Shown piece after piece: positions 25,289-33,267 of a stretch of 51,985 nt of DNA. The notes below the pieces were generated by a model. The model saw nothing but the letters and a program-made list of their open reading frames with translations, was not told where the DNA came from and made no database searches. The DNA is from Lachnospiraceae bacterium. GTDB lineage: Bacteria > Bacillota > Clostridia > Lachnospirales > Lachnospiraceae. The stretch is from contig JAHAYJ010000081.1 in assembly GCA_018384375.1 (NCBI GenBank), positions 1 to 51,985 of the forward strand. Reading direction: 5' to 3'. A program made the translations under genes and the position numbers. Position 1 is the stretch's first letter. Every line of letters begins with the position of its first letter.

Positions 25289-25361
25289 GCGTCTTTAGCT
25301 CAGTTGGTAGAGCACCTGACTCTTAATCAGGGTGTCCAGGGTTCGAGCCCCTGAAGACGCA
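25289..25361 (+). tRNA. tRNA-Lys(CUU)
   Basis: 73 nt. The acceptor stem GCGTCTT pairs with AAGACGC, the discriminator is A, the D-arm is GCTCAGTTGGTAGAGC and the T-loop is TTCGAGC. The anticodon loop CTCTTAA gives CUU, reading AAG. CCA is not encoded. It stands alone with its own promoter and terminator. Confidence 0.95.
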
Positions 25362-25366
25362 CTTAT

Positions 25367-25416
25367 AAGTACCATTTTTGAGGACATATGAGCCTTGGGG
25401 ATGGTGCTTCTTTTTT
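25367..25416 (+). terminator. Terminator of tRNA-Lys
   Basis: AAGTACCAT pairs with ATGGTGCTT (one G-U) across a 25-nt loop, followed by CTTTTTT. It lies 6 nt past the tRNA. Confidence 0.6.
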
Positions 25417-25423
25417 GCGCGTA

Positions 25424-25557
25424 GGCATGAGCCATGCCACCAGAAAAATGCAGAGCTGTTTGTGAGCTTGCTCACACAAACGGCTCTGCATTTTTTGGTG
25501 ATAGGGCGAAGCCCGCGACTGAGATGCGTTGGCGCATCGATGGGCGCGCAGGGCTCA
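25424..25557. repeat. Hairpin-rich GC-rich spacer, possible dispersed repeat
   Basis: At least four stem-loops in 134 nt: GGCATG-AGC-CATGCC (25424-25438), the long bidirectional terminator (25438-25500), GGGC-GAA-GCCC (25504-25514) and GATGCG-TTGG-CGCATC (25523-25538), then a GCGCGC-containing GC-rich end. No coding sequence is seen. It is much richer in GC than the flanking spacers, so it may be an inserted palindromic element. Confidence 0.5.
25438..25500. terminator. Strong bidirectional terminator
   Basis: Near-perfect inverted repeat with AAAATGCAGAGC on one side and GCTCTGCATTTTTT on the other, an inner GTTTGTG/CACAAAC stem and outer CACCA/TGGTG pairing. T-tracts occur on both strands, so it can stop both the tRNA-Lys transcript and the leftward GGDEF-EAL transcript. 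Confidence 0.8.
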
Positions 25558-25560
25558 ACT

Positions 25561-28368
25561 CTATATTAATTTACTGAATTCCTCCGCCGGCATAGGCCTA
25601 TAAAAGTAAAATCCCTGCACACATTTCCCGCCCTGTTCCCTGACAAAATCAACCTGTTCTTCTGTTTCGATACCCTCAGAAACCGTTTCAAATCCCAGAT
25701 TCTCAGCAAGGCGCATAATTGCCGAAATTACAGCCTTATTTTTATAATCCAGTTCATTCTTAAGGAAAAATCCTCCATCCAGCTTAATGACATCAACGGG
25801 AAGTGATTTCATAAGGCTTAAAGTTGAAAATCCCGCTCCGAAATCATCCATGGAAATTACATATCCCATATCCTTCATATTCTTAATGATCCCGACCAGA
25901 CGCTCTGTATCTTCGAAGAAGACGCTTTCCGTAATTTCCAATTCTATTTCTTCAGGGCGAAGTCCATATTTATCACTTAACTGCTTTATGTACTCAGGAA
26001 GACCATCATTCAGCAAATGAAGTCTGGATAAATTGACGGAGATCAAAGGAACCTTCTTCCCTTCATCCATCCATTTTCGCATCAGCTTAAAGGTTTCTTC
26101 ATAAACAAACTTATCTATTTCCACGATCATTCCATTTTCTTCCGCAAGAGGAATAAATTTCCCCGGCGAAATTAAGTTTCCATCCGCATCGACCATTCTT
26201 ACCAGAGCCTCTGCACCGATGATTTCATTGGTAAGAATATTTACCTTAGGTTGAAAGAACACCCTGAAATATCCTTTCTCGAGAGAATCCTTCATGGCCC
26301 TATTGATAGCATCTTTTTCTATTTCCTGAAGTTCAAACTCCCTTGTATAAATATAGGTGCCATTTGTCTCATAGATACTCCTCAAAGCCATTTTTCTTGC
26401 CTTCATCGCTTTATCCAGGCATCGACTGATATATTCCTCTCCTTCCGGTATCCGATAGATACCTGCAAAGCAATTGATTGCAATATTCGGAAATTTTTTT
26501 CTGAATTTCTTAGCCAGGTCATCAGAAAGTTCTTTCATCGTTCTATATTTACCATTTCCATAATTAACAGTTTCCGTTAATGCAACAAAATCATCTCCCT
26601 TTATACGGCAGAAAAGTTCTCTCTCCTTGAGGCCTTCCTTAATCTTTTCCACAAACGCCCTTAGAATCTGATCCCCTGTTTCATAGCCATATTCATCGTT
26701 AATCCTGGAAAAATCCTGAATCCCCATAAAAATCAATATCAGGCCTTCTCCTTGTCCCTTTTTTAAAGCTTTTGTTGCCTCCATTCTGAACTTCTCATAG
26801 GACATGGCTCCTGTCAGCTGATCGACACCTTTTACTCTCTTTAAAAAATCTGTTACGTTCGATTTACAGACCAGAATCTGTCTGCGCTCCTCTGTTGATT
26901 CCATGTAGGATGCTGTCAGTGTATACCAGTTATCCTCCTCGCCATCATAGATTTCTACTGTACTATCTTCCTTCCCTCTCTTACAGTCGGAAAGTGGACA
27001 CAAATCACAAGGAGCTTCCTTCCCCATAATAGCCTGATAACACAGTTGACCGTAATCTACATCCGGATATTGTTCCTGTGCATAACGACTCATATACCGG
27101 ATCTGGTAAGTATCCTCATCAATCACATAATAAATCTGGTTTAGGATGTCCATTGCCTTTTTGCCAATTATGTATTCTGCCTCCAATTCTGCCTTTGTCT
27201 GACGTTGAAGGAGATAGCTGGAAATCATCCTGGTAACACTGGACAAGGTGTTGATTTCCATCTTGTTCCATTTCCTTGCCTCCCAGCATTCAAAGGTCAG
27301 GACACCTGCCATCTTATCCCCATCCATTATTGGGAATTGAATTGCCGACACCGGCACCCTGTTCATTGCATATACATCCTCTGCGAAATTTTCACGCGTA
27401 TCCTTGCCATTATCCAGAATATTGTACTCAATATCTCTATAGTATTTCTCAAGAATATACCAGTTTTTGCTCGAGCTTTTCTCCATCCGACAGACATCAT
27501 CTCCATCGTCCGCTCTGGTCCATCTGGCAGTTACCCGGATTCTCCTGCTGACCTTGTCACATTCAAGAAGCGTACTTCTATCCAAAGAAAAATACAGACT
27601 TATCTCTTCAAATATTGCTTGTATCGCCTGATAGAAATTTTTTTCAGTACTGATGATCTTAAAGGCAAAATCAAACAGGTCCTTATTAATATTGGTAAGT
27701 CTCTTTTCAACAGACAGCTTTCTTTTTTCTTCCTCTTTCATCTTGCGATAAGTTTCACCCAGGCAAGTTCCATAATCTCTTCCCGGCTGATAGATATGGA
27801 ATCCGTTTTTTCCATACTTCTTCGCCTCAAACAAGGCAATATCAGCACTGTGATATAATTGATCATAGGTTTCCCCATCTCTGGGGTATAATGCGATTCC
27901 TGCGCTGATCCAGCATTTATTCCCATCCCGTTCTTCCATAAAATCCTGAAAACGCAACAGTATTTTATTGACAAGCTTTTCCGCAGCAGTCTCATTTTCT
28001 ATTCCGGAGCAAAAAATGAAAAATGCATCTCCGGCTATTCTCCCAACAATATCCTTCATGCGAAAGCTGGTAGATATAATATTGGATGCTGCCTCTAAGA
28101 CAGTATCACCATATACGCGTCCATAGGTATCATTTATTACTTTAAAATCATTCAGGTCTACCAAAAGAAGAGCCCCCGGCTCATCGGGTGCCTCAAAAAG
28201 CTTCTTTTCTATCATTTTTGTTGCAGCTTCCCGCTCATATAGCCCGGCAACATCATATTCCCAAAGCCCACTATCTTCCGCCACAGCCTGTTTTACTTTT
28301 TCAATTATCAACTGCTTCTTGAGCTCGGAAATTTGATTCTCAAGCTCTGCTACCCTGTCTGTACCCAT
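25561..28368 (-). CDS. GGDEF-GAF-PAS-like-GGDEF-EAL protein, probable c-di-GMP phosphodiesterase
   Basis: 935 aa, no membrane helices seen. After a short coiled coil (6-30) comes a GGDEF domain (~40-195) whose signature reads AGDAF, then a GAF-like region (~235-395), a PAS-like region with clustered cysteines (CDLCPLSDC) and a second GGDEF with signature KGDDF. The C-terminal EAL domain keeps EALVR, SVNLSRLHL, ELEITESVF, MDDFGAGFS and IKLDGGFF, the metal and catalytic residues. Cyclase activity is therefore doubtful and phosphodiesterase likely. The cysteine cluster could sense redox or metal; that is inference. Confidence 0.88.
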   Translation of the reverse strand: MGTDRVAELENQISELKKQLIIEKVKQAVAEDSGLWEYDVAGLYEREAATKMIEKKLFEAPDEPGALLLVDLNDFKVINDTYGRVYGDTVLEAASNIISTSFRMKDIVGRIAGDAFFIFCSGIENETAAEKLVNKILLRFQDFMEERDGNKCWISAGIALYPRDGETYDQLYHSADIALFEAKKYGKNGFHIYQPGRDYGTCLGETYRKMKEEEKRKLSVEKRLTNINKDLFDFAFKIISTEKNFYQAIQAIFEEISLYFSLDRSTLLECDKVSRRIRVTARWTRADDGDDVCRMEKSSSKNWYILEKYYRDIEYNILDNGKDTRENFAEDVYAMNRVPVSAIQFPIMDGDKMAGVLTFECWEARKWNKMEINTLSSVTRMISSYLLQRQTKAELEAEYIIGKKAMDILNQIYYVIDEDTYQIRYMSRYAQEQYPDVDYGQLCYQAIMGKEAPCDLCPLSDCKRGKEDSTVEIYDGEEDNWYTLTASYMESTEERRQILVCKSNVTDFLKRVKGVDQLTGAMSYEKFRMEATKALKKGQGEGLILIFMGIQDFSRINDEYGYETGDQILRAFVEKIKEGLKERELFCRIKGDDFVALTETVNYGNGKYRTMKELSDDLAKKFRKKFPNIAINCFAGIYRIPEGEEYISRCLDKAMKARKMALRSIYETNGTYIYTREFELQEIEKDAINRAMKDSLEKGYFRVFFQPKVNILTNEIIGAEALVRMVDADGNLISPGKFIPLAEENGMIVEIDKFVYEETFKLMRKWMDEGKKVPLISVNLSRLHLLNDGLPEYIKQLSDKYGLRPEEIELEITESVFFEDTERLVGIIKNMKDMGYVISMDDFGAGFSTLSLMKSLPVDVIKLDGGFFLKNELDYKNKAVISAIMRLAENLGFETVSEGIETEEQVDFVREQGGKCVQGFYFYRPMPAEEFSKLI

Positions 28369-28423
28369 ACACTATTTCCTGTAAATACCCTCGTAAAAAT
28401 CTAAAAGTTTCATTTCTATTTTC

Positions 28424-28452
28424 AATATAACATAAGGCCTTCTACCCTACAA
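28424..28452 (-). promoter_or_regulatory. Possible promoter of the GGDEF-EAL gene
   Basis: TTGTAG, 17-nt spacer, TATATT on the minus strand, ~55 nt before the ATG. The -35 box is weak. Confidence 0.4.
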
Positions 28453-28466
28453 TGTCTTTTCACAAA

Positions 28467-29339
28467 TCATGCTCTATGCTGCTTCTTAAACTGTTTCGGT
28501 GTGACACCCTTCCATTTTCTGAATATCTTAATCAAGTGACTGCTGTCAGAAAATCCTGTTTCCTGACTGATATAGCTTAAGTCAAAATCTGTAAATAAAA
28601 GCAGATCCGTCGCTTTACTCACCCGTATAAACTCAATATACTCCTTACAGGAGCGTCCATAATATTGCTTAAAATTTTTGGCAAAATAGGAATAACTCAT
28701 ATTACACATGTCTGCCAGTTCTTCTACCCGGATAGCCTCTCCGGCATGAGCATCAATATATGCTGTAATATCATGTATAGACTCCGTTTCTGTAGATCGT
28801 GTTGCTGCCACATCTGTATTAAAACCATGTTCTCTCCATATACGGATCAATTGCACCAGCAGATAACAGATTTGATTATGTACCACAATATCATATCCAT
28901 AGTTTTGATTTTGAAGTTCTATACGACACTCTTCAAAAATTTTTTTAACCGGCAGATCACGAATCTGATCCTCCTTGAAAAAGATATCTGCTTCTGAGCT
29001 TTTGTTGGCACTTTCCAAAATCACTCTCAATTTAGGCGCATAGCTGTTTTCCGTATACAGCTTATTTACATCAAATTTCAAAACACCGTACTTTAGAGGG
29101 AAATTGGTAGCAGTATAAATCGCATGGACTGATTCCGGATGAAACAAAATCAAGTCTCCTTCTTCCACAACGTAAGTTTTCCCGTTGCATTCCATCAGAC
29201 CCGTTCCCTCCAGCATATAAATAATCTCCATAAAATAATGCCAATGCGGACGGATAGGAAACGGCATATCAGATGTATCATATAAAAAAGCTTCATAAGG
29301 TGATTTCAAGGTATCATGATATTCAAACAGGTACTGCAT
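28467..29339 (-). CDS. AraC family transcriptional regulator with cupin sensor
   Basis: 290 aa from ATG 29339, which has AGGAGAAAAGAT upstream; an in-frame ATG at 29384 is less likely. The N-terminal ~150 residues are an AraC-type cupin (RPHWHYFMEIIYMLEGTGLM, then DLILFHPESVHAIY). The C-terminal ~100 residues carry two helix-turn-helix motifs (VEELADMCNMSYSYFAKNFK and LSYISQETGFSDSSHLIKIF). It is divergent from the GH113-like gene across 116 nt, so it probably activates that gene in response to a sugar. A -10-like TATAAT serves its own transcript near 29388. Confidence 0.9.
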   Translation of the reverse strand: MQYLFEYHDTLKSPYEAFLYDTSDMPFPIRPHWHYFMEIIYMLEGTGLMECNGKTYVVEEGDLILFHPESVHAIYTATNFPLKYGVLKFDVNKLYTENSYAPKLRVILESANKSSEADIFFKEDQIRDLPVKKIFEECRIELQNQNYGYDIVVHNQICYLLVQLIRIWREHGFNTDVAATRSTETESIHDITAYIDAHAGEAIRVEELADMCNMSYSYFAKNFKQYYGRSCKEYIEFIRVSKATDLLLFTDFDLSYISQETGFSDSSHLIKIFRKWKGVTPKQFKKQHRA

Positions 29340-29455
29340 ATCTTTTCTCCTGAATAGATTTTTACAATTTTTATATGAGTACATTATACCGAAAATTTCT
29401 TTGCAGTGCTATAGTTTTATCAGAAACCTTTAAAAGATTTTGAAAGGAATGGAAG

Positions 29456-30388
29456 ATGGATTTTATAAAAGGAATTACTTTTGCACCATTTTGTCCCAGG
29501 GGCAGTTTTCAAACGAAAGAAGCTTATGAAAGTCTTGACAATTTAATTGCAGGAACAAGCGCAAATTTTATTACTCTGGTTCCGAATGCTTTACAGGAAA
29601 CACCTCAGTCAGAGGATATCTCCTTCACCTCAAACGCAACTCTGAGTGATAAAGAATTAACGGAAATGATCGACTATATCCATAAAGCCGGACTTCGTGT
29701 TGCATTAAAGCCAACTGTTAACTGTAAAAACGGAACCTGGCGTGCCCATATCAATTTCTTTGATAAAGATGTGCATTGTGAACCCAAATGGAGCAACTGG
29801 TTTGCTTCCTACACAAATTTTCAGCTTCATTTTGCAAAGCTTGCTGAAAAAACCGGTTGTGAAATGTTTATTGCAGGCTGTGAAATGGTCATGTCAGAAC
29901 GCCGGAGTACTGAATGGAGAAAACTGATTTCCGATATTCGCAATGTTTACAGCGGTCCGGTAACCTACAATACTGACAAATATCAGGAAGATAATGTAAA
30001 CTGGTGGGATTGTACCGACTATATTTGCTCCAGCGGCTACTATCCTACAGATGACTGGGATCAGGAGCTTGATCGTATTGAACAGGTTGTCCAAAAATTT
30101 CAAAAACCTTTCTTTTTTGCGGAATGTGGCTGTATGTCCGTAGAAGGTGCCTCCAAGGTCCCCAATGACTGGACTGTCCGAGGAGAAGTTTCACTCAAGG
30201 AACAGGCAGATTGGTACACTGCAATGTTTGAAGCCTGCAAAAAGCGCAGCTGGGTTGGTGGTTTTTGTATTTGGGACTGGGCATTTAAGCAGTATCCTTT
30301 ATGTAAAGCAAGTACCCATAGCGGATATGATATTTACGGGAAACCTGCCCAGGAGGTTGTTAAAAAATATTACGAAACTTTTTCATAA
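29456..30388 (+). CDS. GH113-like glycoside hydrolase (probable beta-mannanase)
   Basis: 310 aa, a TIM-barrel size. Motifs fit GH113: KGITFAPF at the first strand, FIAGCEM with the likely acid/base Glu, and FFAECGC with the likely nucleophile Glu. There is no signal peptide, so it acts in the cytoplasm on imported oligosaccharides, probably beta-mannan type. GGAATGGAAG precedes the ATG. The ABC exporter gene follows by 15 nt and the AraC gene is divergent. The family call is by motif recall; the substrate is inference. Confidence 0.75.
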   Translation: MDFIKGITFAPFCPRGSFQTKEAYESLDNLIAGTSANFITLVPNALQETPQSEDISFTSNATLSDKELTEMIDYIHKAGLRVALKPTVNCKNGTWRAHINFFDKDVHCEPKWSNWFASYTNFQLHFAKLAEKTGCEMFIAGCEMVMSERRSTEWRKLISDIRNVYSGPVTYNTDKYQEDNVNWWDCTDYICSSGYYPTDDWDQELDRIEQVVQKFQKPFFFAECGCMSVEGASKVPNDWTVRGEVSLKEQADWYTAMFEACKKRSWVGGFCIWDWAFKQYPLCKASTHSGYDIYGKPAQEVVKKYYETFS

Positions 30389-30403
30389 CGTCAGGATAAA
30401 ACC

Positions 30404-32209
30404 ATGATTACTAAATTTACGCAGCCTGAAGACATCAATCTGGATGAATCGGAAAAAGCACTGCTTGGAACCTTCAAAAGAAATGAGGGAAACAGCTTAA
30501 AGATATTACTTGGTATCTATAAAGGACATTATCTAAAGCTGTTCTTTTCTATTCTTCTTTTTGCGGTGAAGCATTCTCCTGTATGGATTCTTCCGATCAT
30601 TACCTCGAACATCATTAATATTGCTACCGATCGGCCAGAAAATTCAGGCATTAAAATATTAATCAACGTTCTGATCATGTCCTTTTTCGTGATTCAGAAT
30701 ATTTTTACAAACTATATTCATACATGGCTTTACGCAAAGACAGTCAGAAGCGTGGAACAGGGATTACGAAGCTCTCTTGTAAGAAAGCTTCAGCAGCTTT
30801 CCATCTCCTATCACAATGAAATGCAGTCCGGACGTCTGCAGTCCAAAATCATGCGTGATGTGGAGCAGATAGAAACTCTGTCCTCACAAATATTTATTAC
30901 TGTTTTAAGTATTCTCCTAAATGTTGTGGTTGCTTTTGGAGTTGTCATTTTTAAAAGCCTGACCGTTTTTCTTTTTTTCCTTGCTACCATACCTGTTGCT
31001 GTATGCCTTATGGTTACCTTCCGGGGAAAAATTAAACGATACAATTCCGATTTCCGAAAGGAAATGGAAGAAACTTCTGTAAAAGTCATGGAAATGGTAG
31101 AGCTGATACCGGTTACCCGTGCTCACGCACTTGAAAAGCAAGAGACAAAGAAAATGGACAGTCAGCTGGCACATGTTGCCGAAAAAGGACTTAAGCTGGA
31201 TATGATACAAACCTATTTTTCTTCTATCAGCTGGGTTTCCTTTCAACTGTTCCAGGTTGTCTGCCTTGGCTTTACCGGTTATCTGGCATCACAGGGAAAA
31301 ATATCCGTTGGCGAAGTAGTAATGTATCAGACCTACTTTTCCTCCATTGTGAATCAGGTTTCCAACGTAATTACTTTACTTCCCACGATTTCCAAAGGAC
31401 TTGAGTCCGTAGATTCCATTGGTGATATTCTACTAAGCCATGATATTGAAGATAACCGGAACAAGAAAAAAGTAAAGAAAATTGACGGTGATATTATATT
31501 TGACCATGTTGCTTTTCAGTACCATAATGCCGATACCCCGGTTCTGGAAAACCTGAGTTTTCATATTCATCCCGGTGAAACAGTTGCCTTTGTAGGAAGT
31601 TCAGGTGCAGGAAAGACAACCATCCTTAACATGGTAATCGGATTCCTGAAGGCTACAAGCGGACAGGTTCTGATCGATCATCAGGATATTACCAGCCTGA
31701 ATCTGCAAAGCTACCGTTCCCATATTGCCGTTGTACCCCAACAGTCCATTTTGTTTTCAGGAACCATTCGGGAAAATATTACCTATGGAATGGACAATAT
31801 TTCAGATGACAGACTTTGGGAAGTTATTAAAGCTGCTAATCTGGATGACCTGATTCTTTCTCTACCGGATGGACTTAATACCATGATTACTGAACACGGA
31901 AGCAATCTCTCTGGTGGACAAAGACAACGTATTTCCATTGCAAGAGCATTTATCAGAGATCCCCGGATACTGATTCTGGACGAAGCAACCTCCGCTCTTG
32001 ATACGGTTTCCGAGAAAAAGATTCAGGAAGCAATCCACAATCTGATACAAAATCGTACAACACTTATCGTTGCCCACAGATTATCTACGATTCGTGATGC
32101 TGGCAGAATTGCGGTTGTCGGTAACGGCGGTCTGAAGGAATTTGGTACTTACGATGAATTAATGGCTATGAAGGGTGAATTTTATAATCTACAGGATCTG
32201 CAAAGATAA
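30404..32209 (+). CDS. ABC transporter, fused permease-ATPase (type I exporter fold)
   Basis: 601 aa: about six transmembrane helices (residues ~45-330), then the nucleotide-binding domain with Walker A GSSGAGKTT, Q-loop VPQQSILFSG, signature LSGGQRQR, Walker B ILILDEATSALD and the switch His in VAHRLST. This half-size exporter would work as a homodimer or with an unseen partner. It is co-transcribed with the GH113-like gene, an odd pairing since the hydrolase needs import rather than export. The cargo is unknown. A terminator follows at 32256. Confidence 0.88.
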   Translation: MITKFTQPEDINLDESEKALLGTFKRNEGNSLKILLGIYKGHYLKLFFSILLFAVKHSPVWILPIITSNIINIATDRPENSGIKILINVLIMSFFVIQNIFTNYIHTWLYAKTVRSVEQGLRSSLVRKLQQLSISYHNEMQSGRLQSKIMRDVEQIETLSSQIFITVLSILLNVVVAFGVVIFKSLTVFLFFLATIPVAVCLMVTFRGKIKRYNSDFRKEMEETSVKVMEMVELIPVTRAHALEKQETKKMDSQLAHVAEKGLKLDMIQTYFSSISWVSFQLFQVVCLGFTGYLASQGKISVGEVVMYQTYFSSIVNQVSNVITLLPTISKGLESVDSIGDILLSHDIEDNRNKKKVKKIDGDIIFDHVAFQYHNADTPVLENLSFHIHPGETVAFVGSSGAGKTTILNMVIGFLKATSGQVLIDHQDITSLNLQSYRSHIAVVPQQSILFSGTIRENITYGMDNISDDRLWEVIKAANLDDLILSLPDGLNTMITEHGSNLSGGQRQRISIARAFIRDPRILILDEATSALDTVSEKKIQEAIHNLIQNRTTLIVAHRLSTIRDAGRIAVVGNGGLKEFGTYDELMAMKGEFYNLQDLQR

Positions 32210-32255
32210 ATTGCTTTCATTTCCCTATTTTATTATTATATATCCCCCTTTGAAG

Positions 32256-32289
32256 AGACTGTCAGCAAATGCTGGCGGTCTTTTCTTTT
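32256..32289 (+). terminator. Terminator of the GH113/ABC operon
   Basis: A 12-bp stem (AGACTGTCAGCA / TGCTGGCGGTCT, two G-U pairs) with a 2-nt loop, followed by TTTCTTTT. Confidence 0.8.
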
Positions 32290-32328
32290 GTGGAATTTAC
32301 AGGCTCGTATTTTGACAAATTCTTTTTA

Positions 32329-32357
32329 TTGGTATTTTACAAGTATTATGGTATACT
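32329..32357 (+). promoter_or_regulatory. Promoter of the metal permease gene
   Basis: TTGGTA, 17-nt spacer, TATACT. A perfect TTGACA at 32312 is too far from this -10. The leader is only ~26 nt, leaving no space for a riboswitch. Confidence 0.5.
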
Positions 32358-32389
32358 TACTTAATCATATTTTTGATAAGGGGAAAACA

Positions 32390-33250
32390 ATGATACTGGA
32401 TGCTTTAACAGATACCTTAATAGATGGATTTAAGCTGCTTCCCTTTTTATTCCTTACCTACCTGGCAATGGAATACATTGAGCACAAAACAGGTAGCAAA
32501 GCAGCGCAAATCATGAAAAAATCAGGGAAATGGGGGCCATTACTCGGAAGCATACTGGGTGTAGCTCCTCAATGCGGCTTCTCTGCAGCTGCCTCCAACC
32601 TGTACGCCGGCCGGATCATTACATTGGGAACACTCTTTGCAGTATTTCTGTCTACTTCAGATGAAATGCTTCCCATCCTGATATCCGAACAGGTAAATCC
32701 CATCACAATTATAAAGGTTTTACTTGTAAAAATGATTATCGGCATGCTTGCCGGTTTTCTGATTGATTTTATAATCCGAAAAAGAAGAAACGGATCAGAA
32801 GAGGAGTTTCGGATTGAACACATGTGTGATCATCATCACTGTCATTGCAGGGAAGGAAAAATACTGCGGTCAGCATTGAGCCATACCCTTCAGGTATTCC
32901 TGTTTATTCTGCTGATCTCATTCCTTCTAAACCTTGTAATTGGCTTTACCGGTGAGGACAAGCTGGCGGCATTTATTTCTACGAAACCGATTCTGGGACC
33001 CATGCTTGCAACGCTGGTCGGTCTGATTCCTAACTGTGCTTCTTCCGTCATACTTACGCAGCTTTATCTCGAAGGTGTGCTTGGTGCAGGCGCTATGCTT
33101 GCAGGACTTCTTGCTGGTTCGGGCGTAGGCTTGCTTGTTCTTTTTAAGGTAAATGATGATTTAAAGGAAAATATAAGAATCACTCTGCTTCTTTATGCAA
33201 TTGGTGTTGCTGCCGGTATTCTTATAGAATTAACAGGCCTCGTCCTTTAG
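32390..33250 (+). CDS. Putative heavy-metal/manganese exporter (10-TM ArsP_2-like)
   Basis: 286 aa from ATG 32390, chosen because AAGGGGAAAACA precedes it; an earlier in-frame ATG at 32288 lies inside the terminator tail. About nine or ten hydrophobic helices fall in two halves with related motifs: APQCGFSAAASNLYAG (near residue 60) and IPNCASSVILTQLYLEG (near 215). The loop between halves is HMCDHHHCHC (144-153), a strong candidate metal site. Families of this type are annotated as arsenic or manganese exporters; the metal is not known here. Confidence 0.75.
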   Translation: MILDALTDTLIDGFKLLPFLFLTYLAMEYIEHKTGSKAAQIMKKSGKWGPLLGSILGVAPQCGFSAAASNLYAGRIITLGTLFAVFLSTSDEMLPILISEQVNPITIIKVLLVKMIIGMLAGFLIDFIIRKRRNGSEEEFRIEHMCDHHHCHCREGKILRSALSHTLQVFLFILLISFLLNLVIGFTGEDKLAAFISTKPILGPMLATLVGLIPNCASSVILTQLYLEGVLGAGAMLAGLLAGSGVGLLVLFKVNDDLKENIRITLLLYAIGVAAGILIELTGLVL

Positions 33251-33267
33251 ACGAGGCCCTTATTTTA
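33236..33267 (+). terminator. Terminator overlapping the permease stop codon
   Basis: Nine-bp perfect stem GGCCTCGTC / GACGAGGCC with loop CTTTA, then CTTATTTTA. The TAG stop lies at the loop-stem junction, and the stem reaches the convergent GH3 gene's 3' end. Confidence 0.75.

Noticed and set aside
32312-32317. Perfect TTGACA as -35 of the metal permease gene
   Set aside because: The nearest -10-like hexamers are 26 nt or more away; TTGGTA at 32329 fits the spacing.
32290-32389. Manganese (yybP-ykoY) riboswitch before the metal permease
   Set aside because: The space from the predicted transcription start to the ATG is about 26 nt, with no suitable paired elements.
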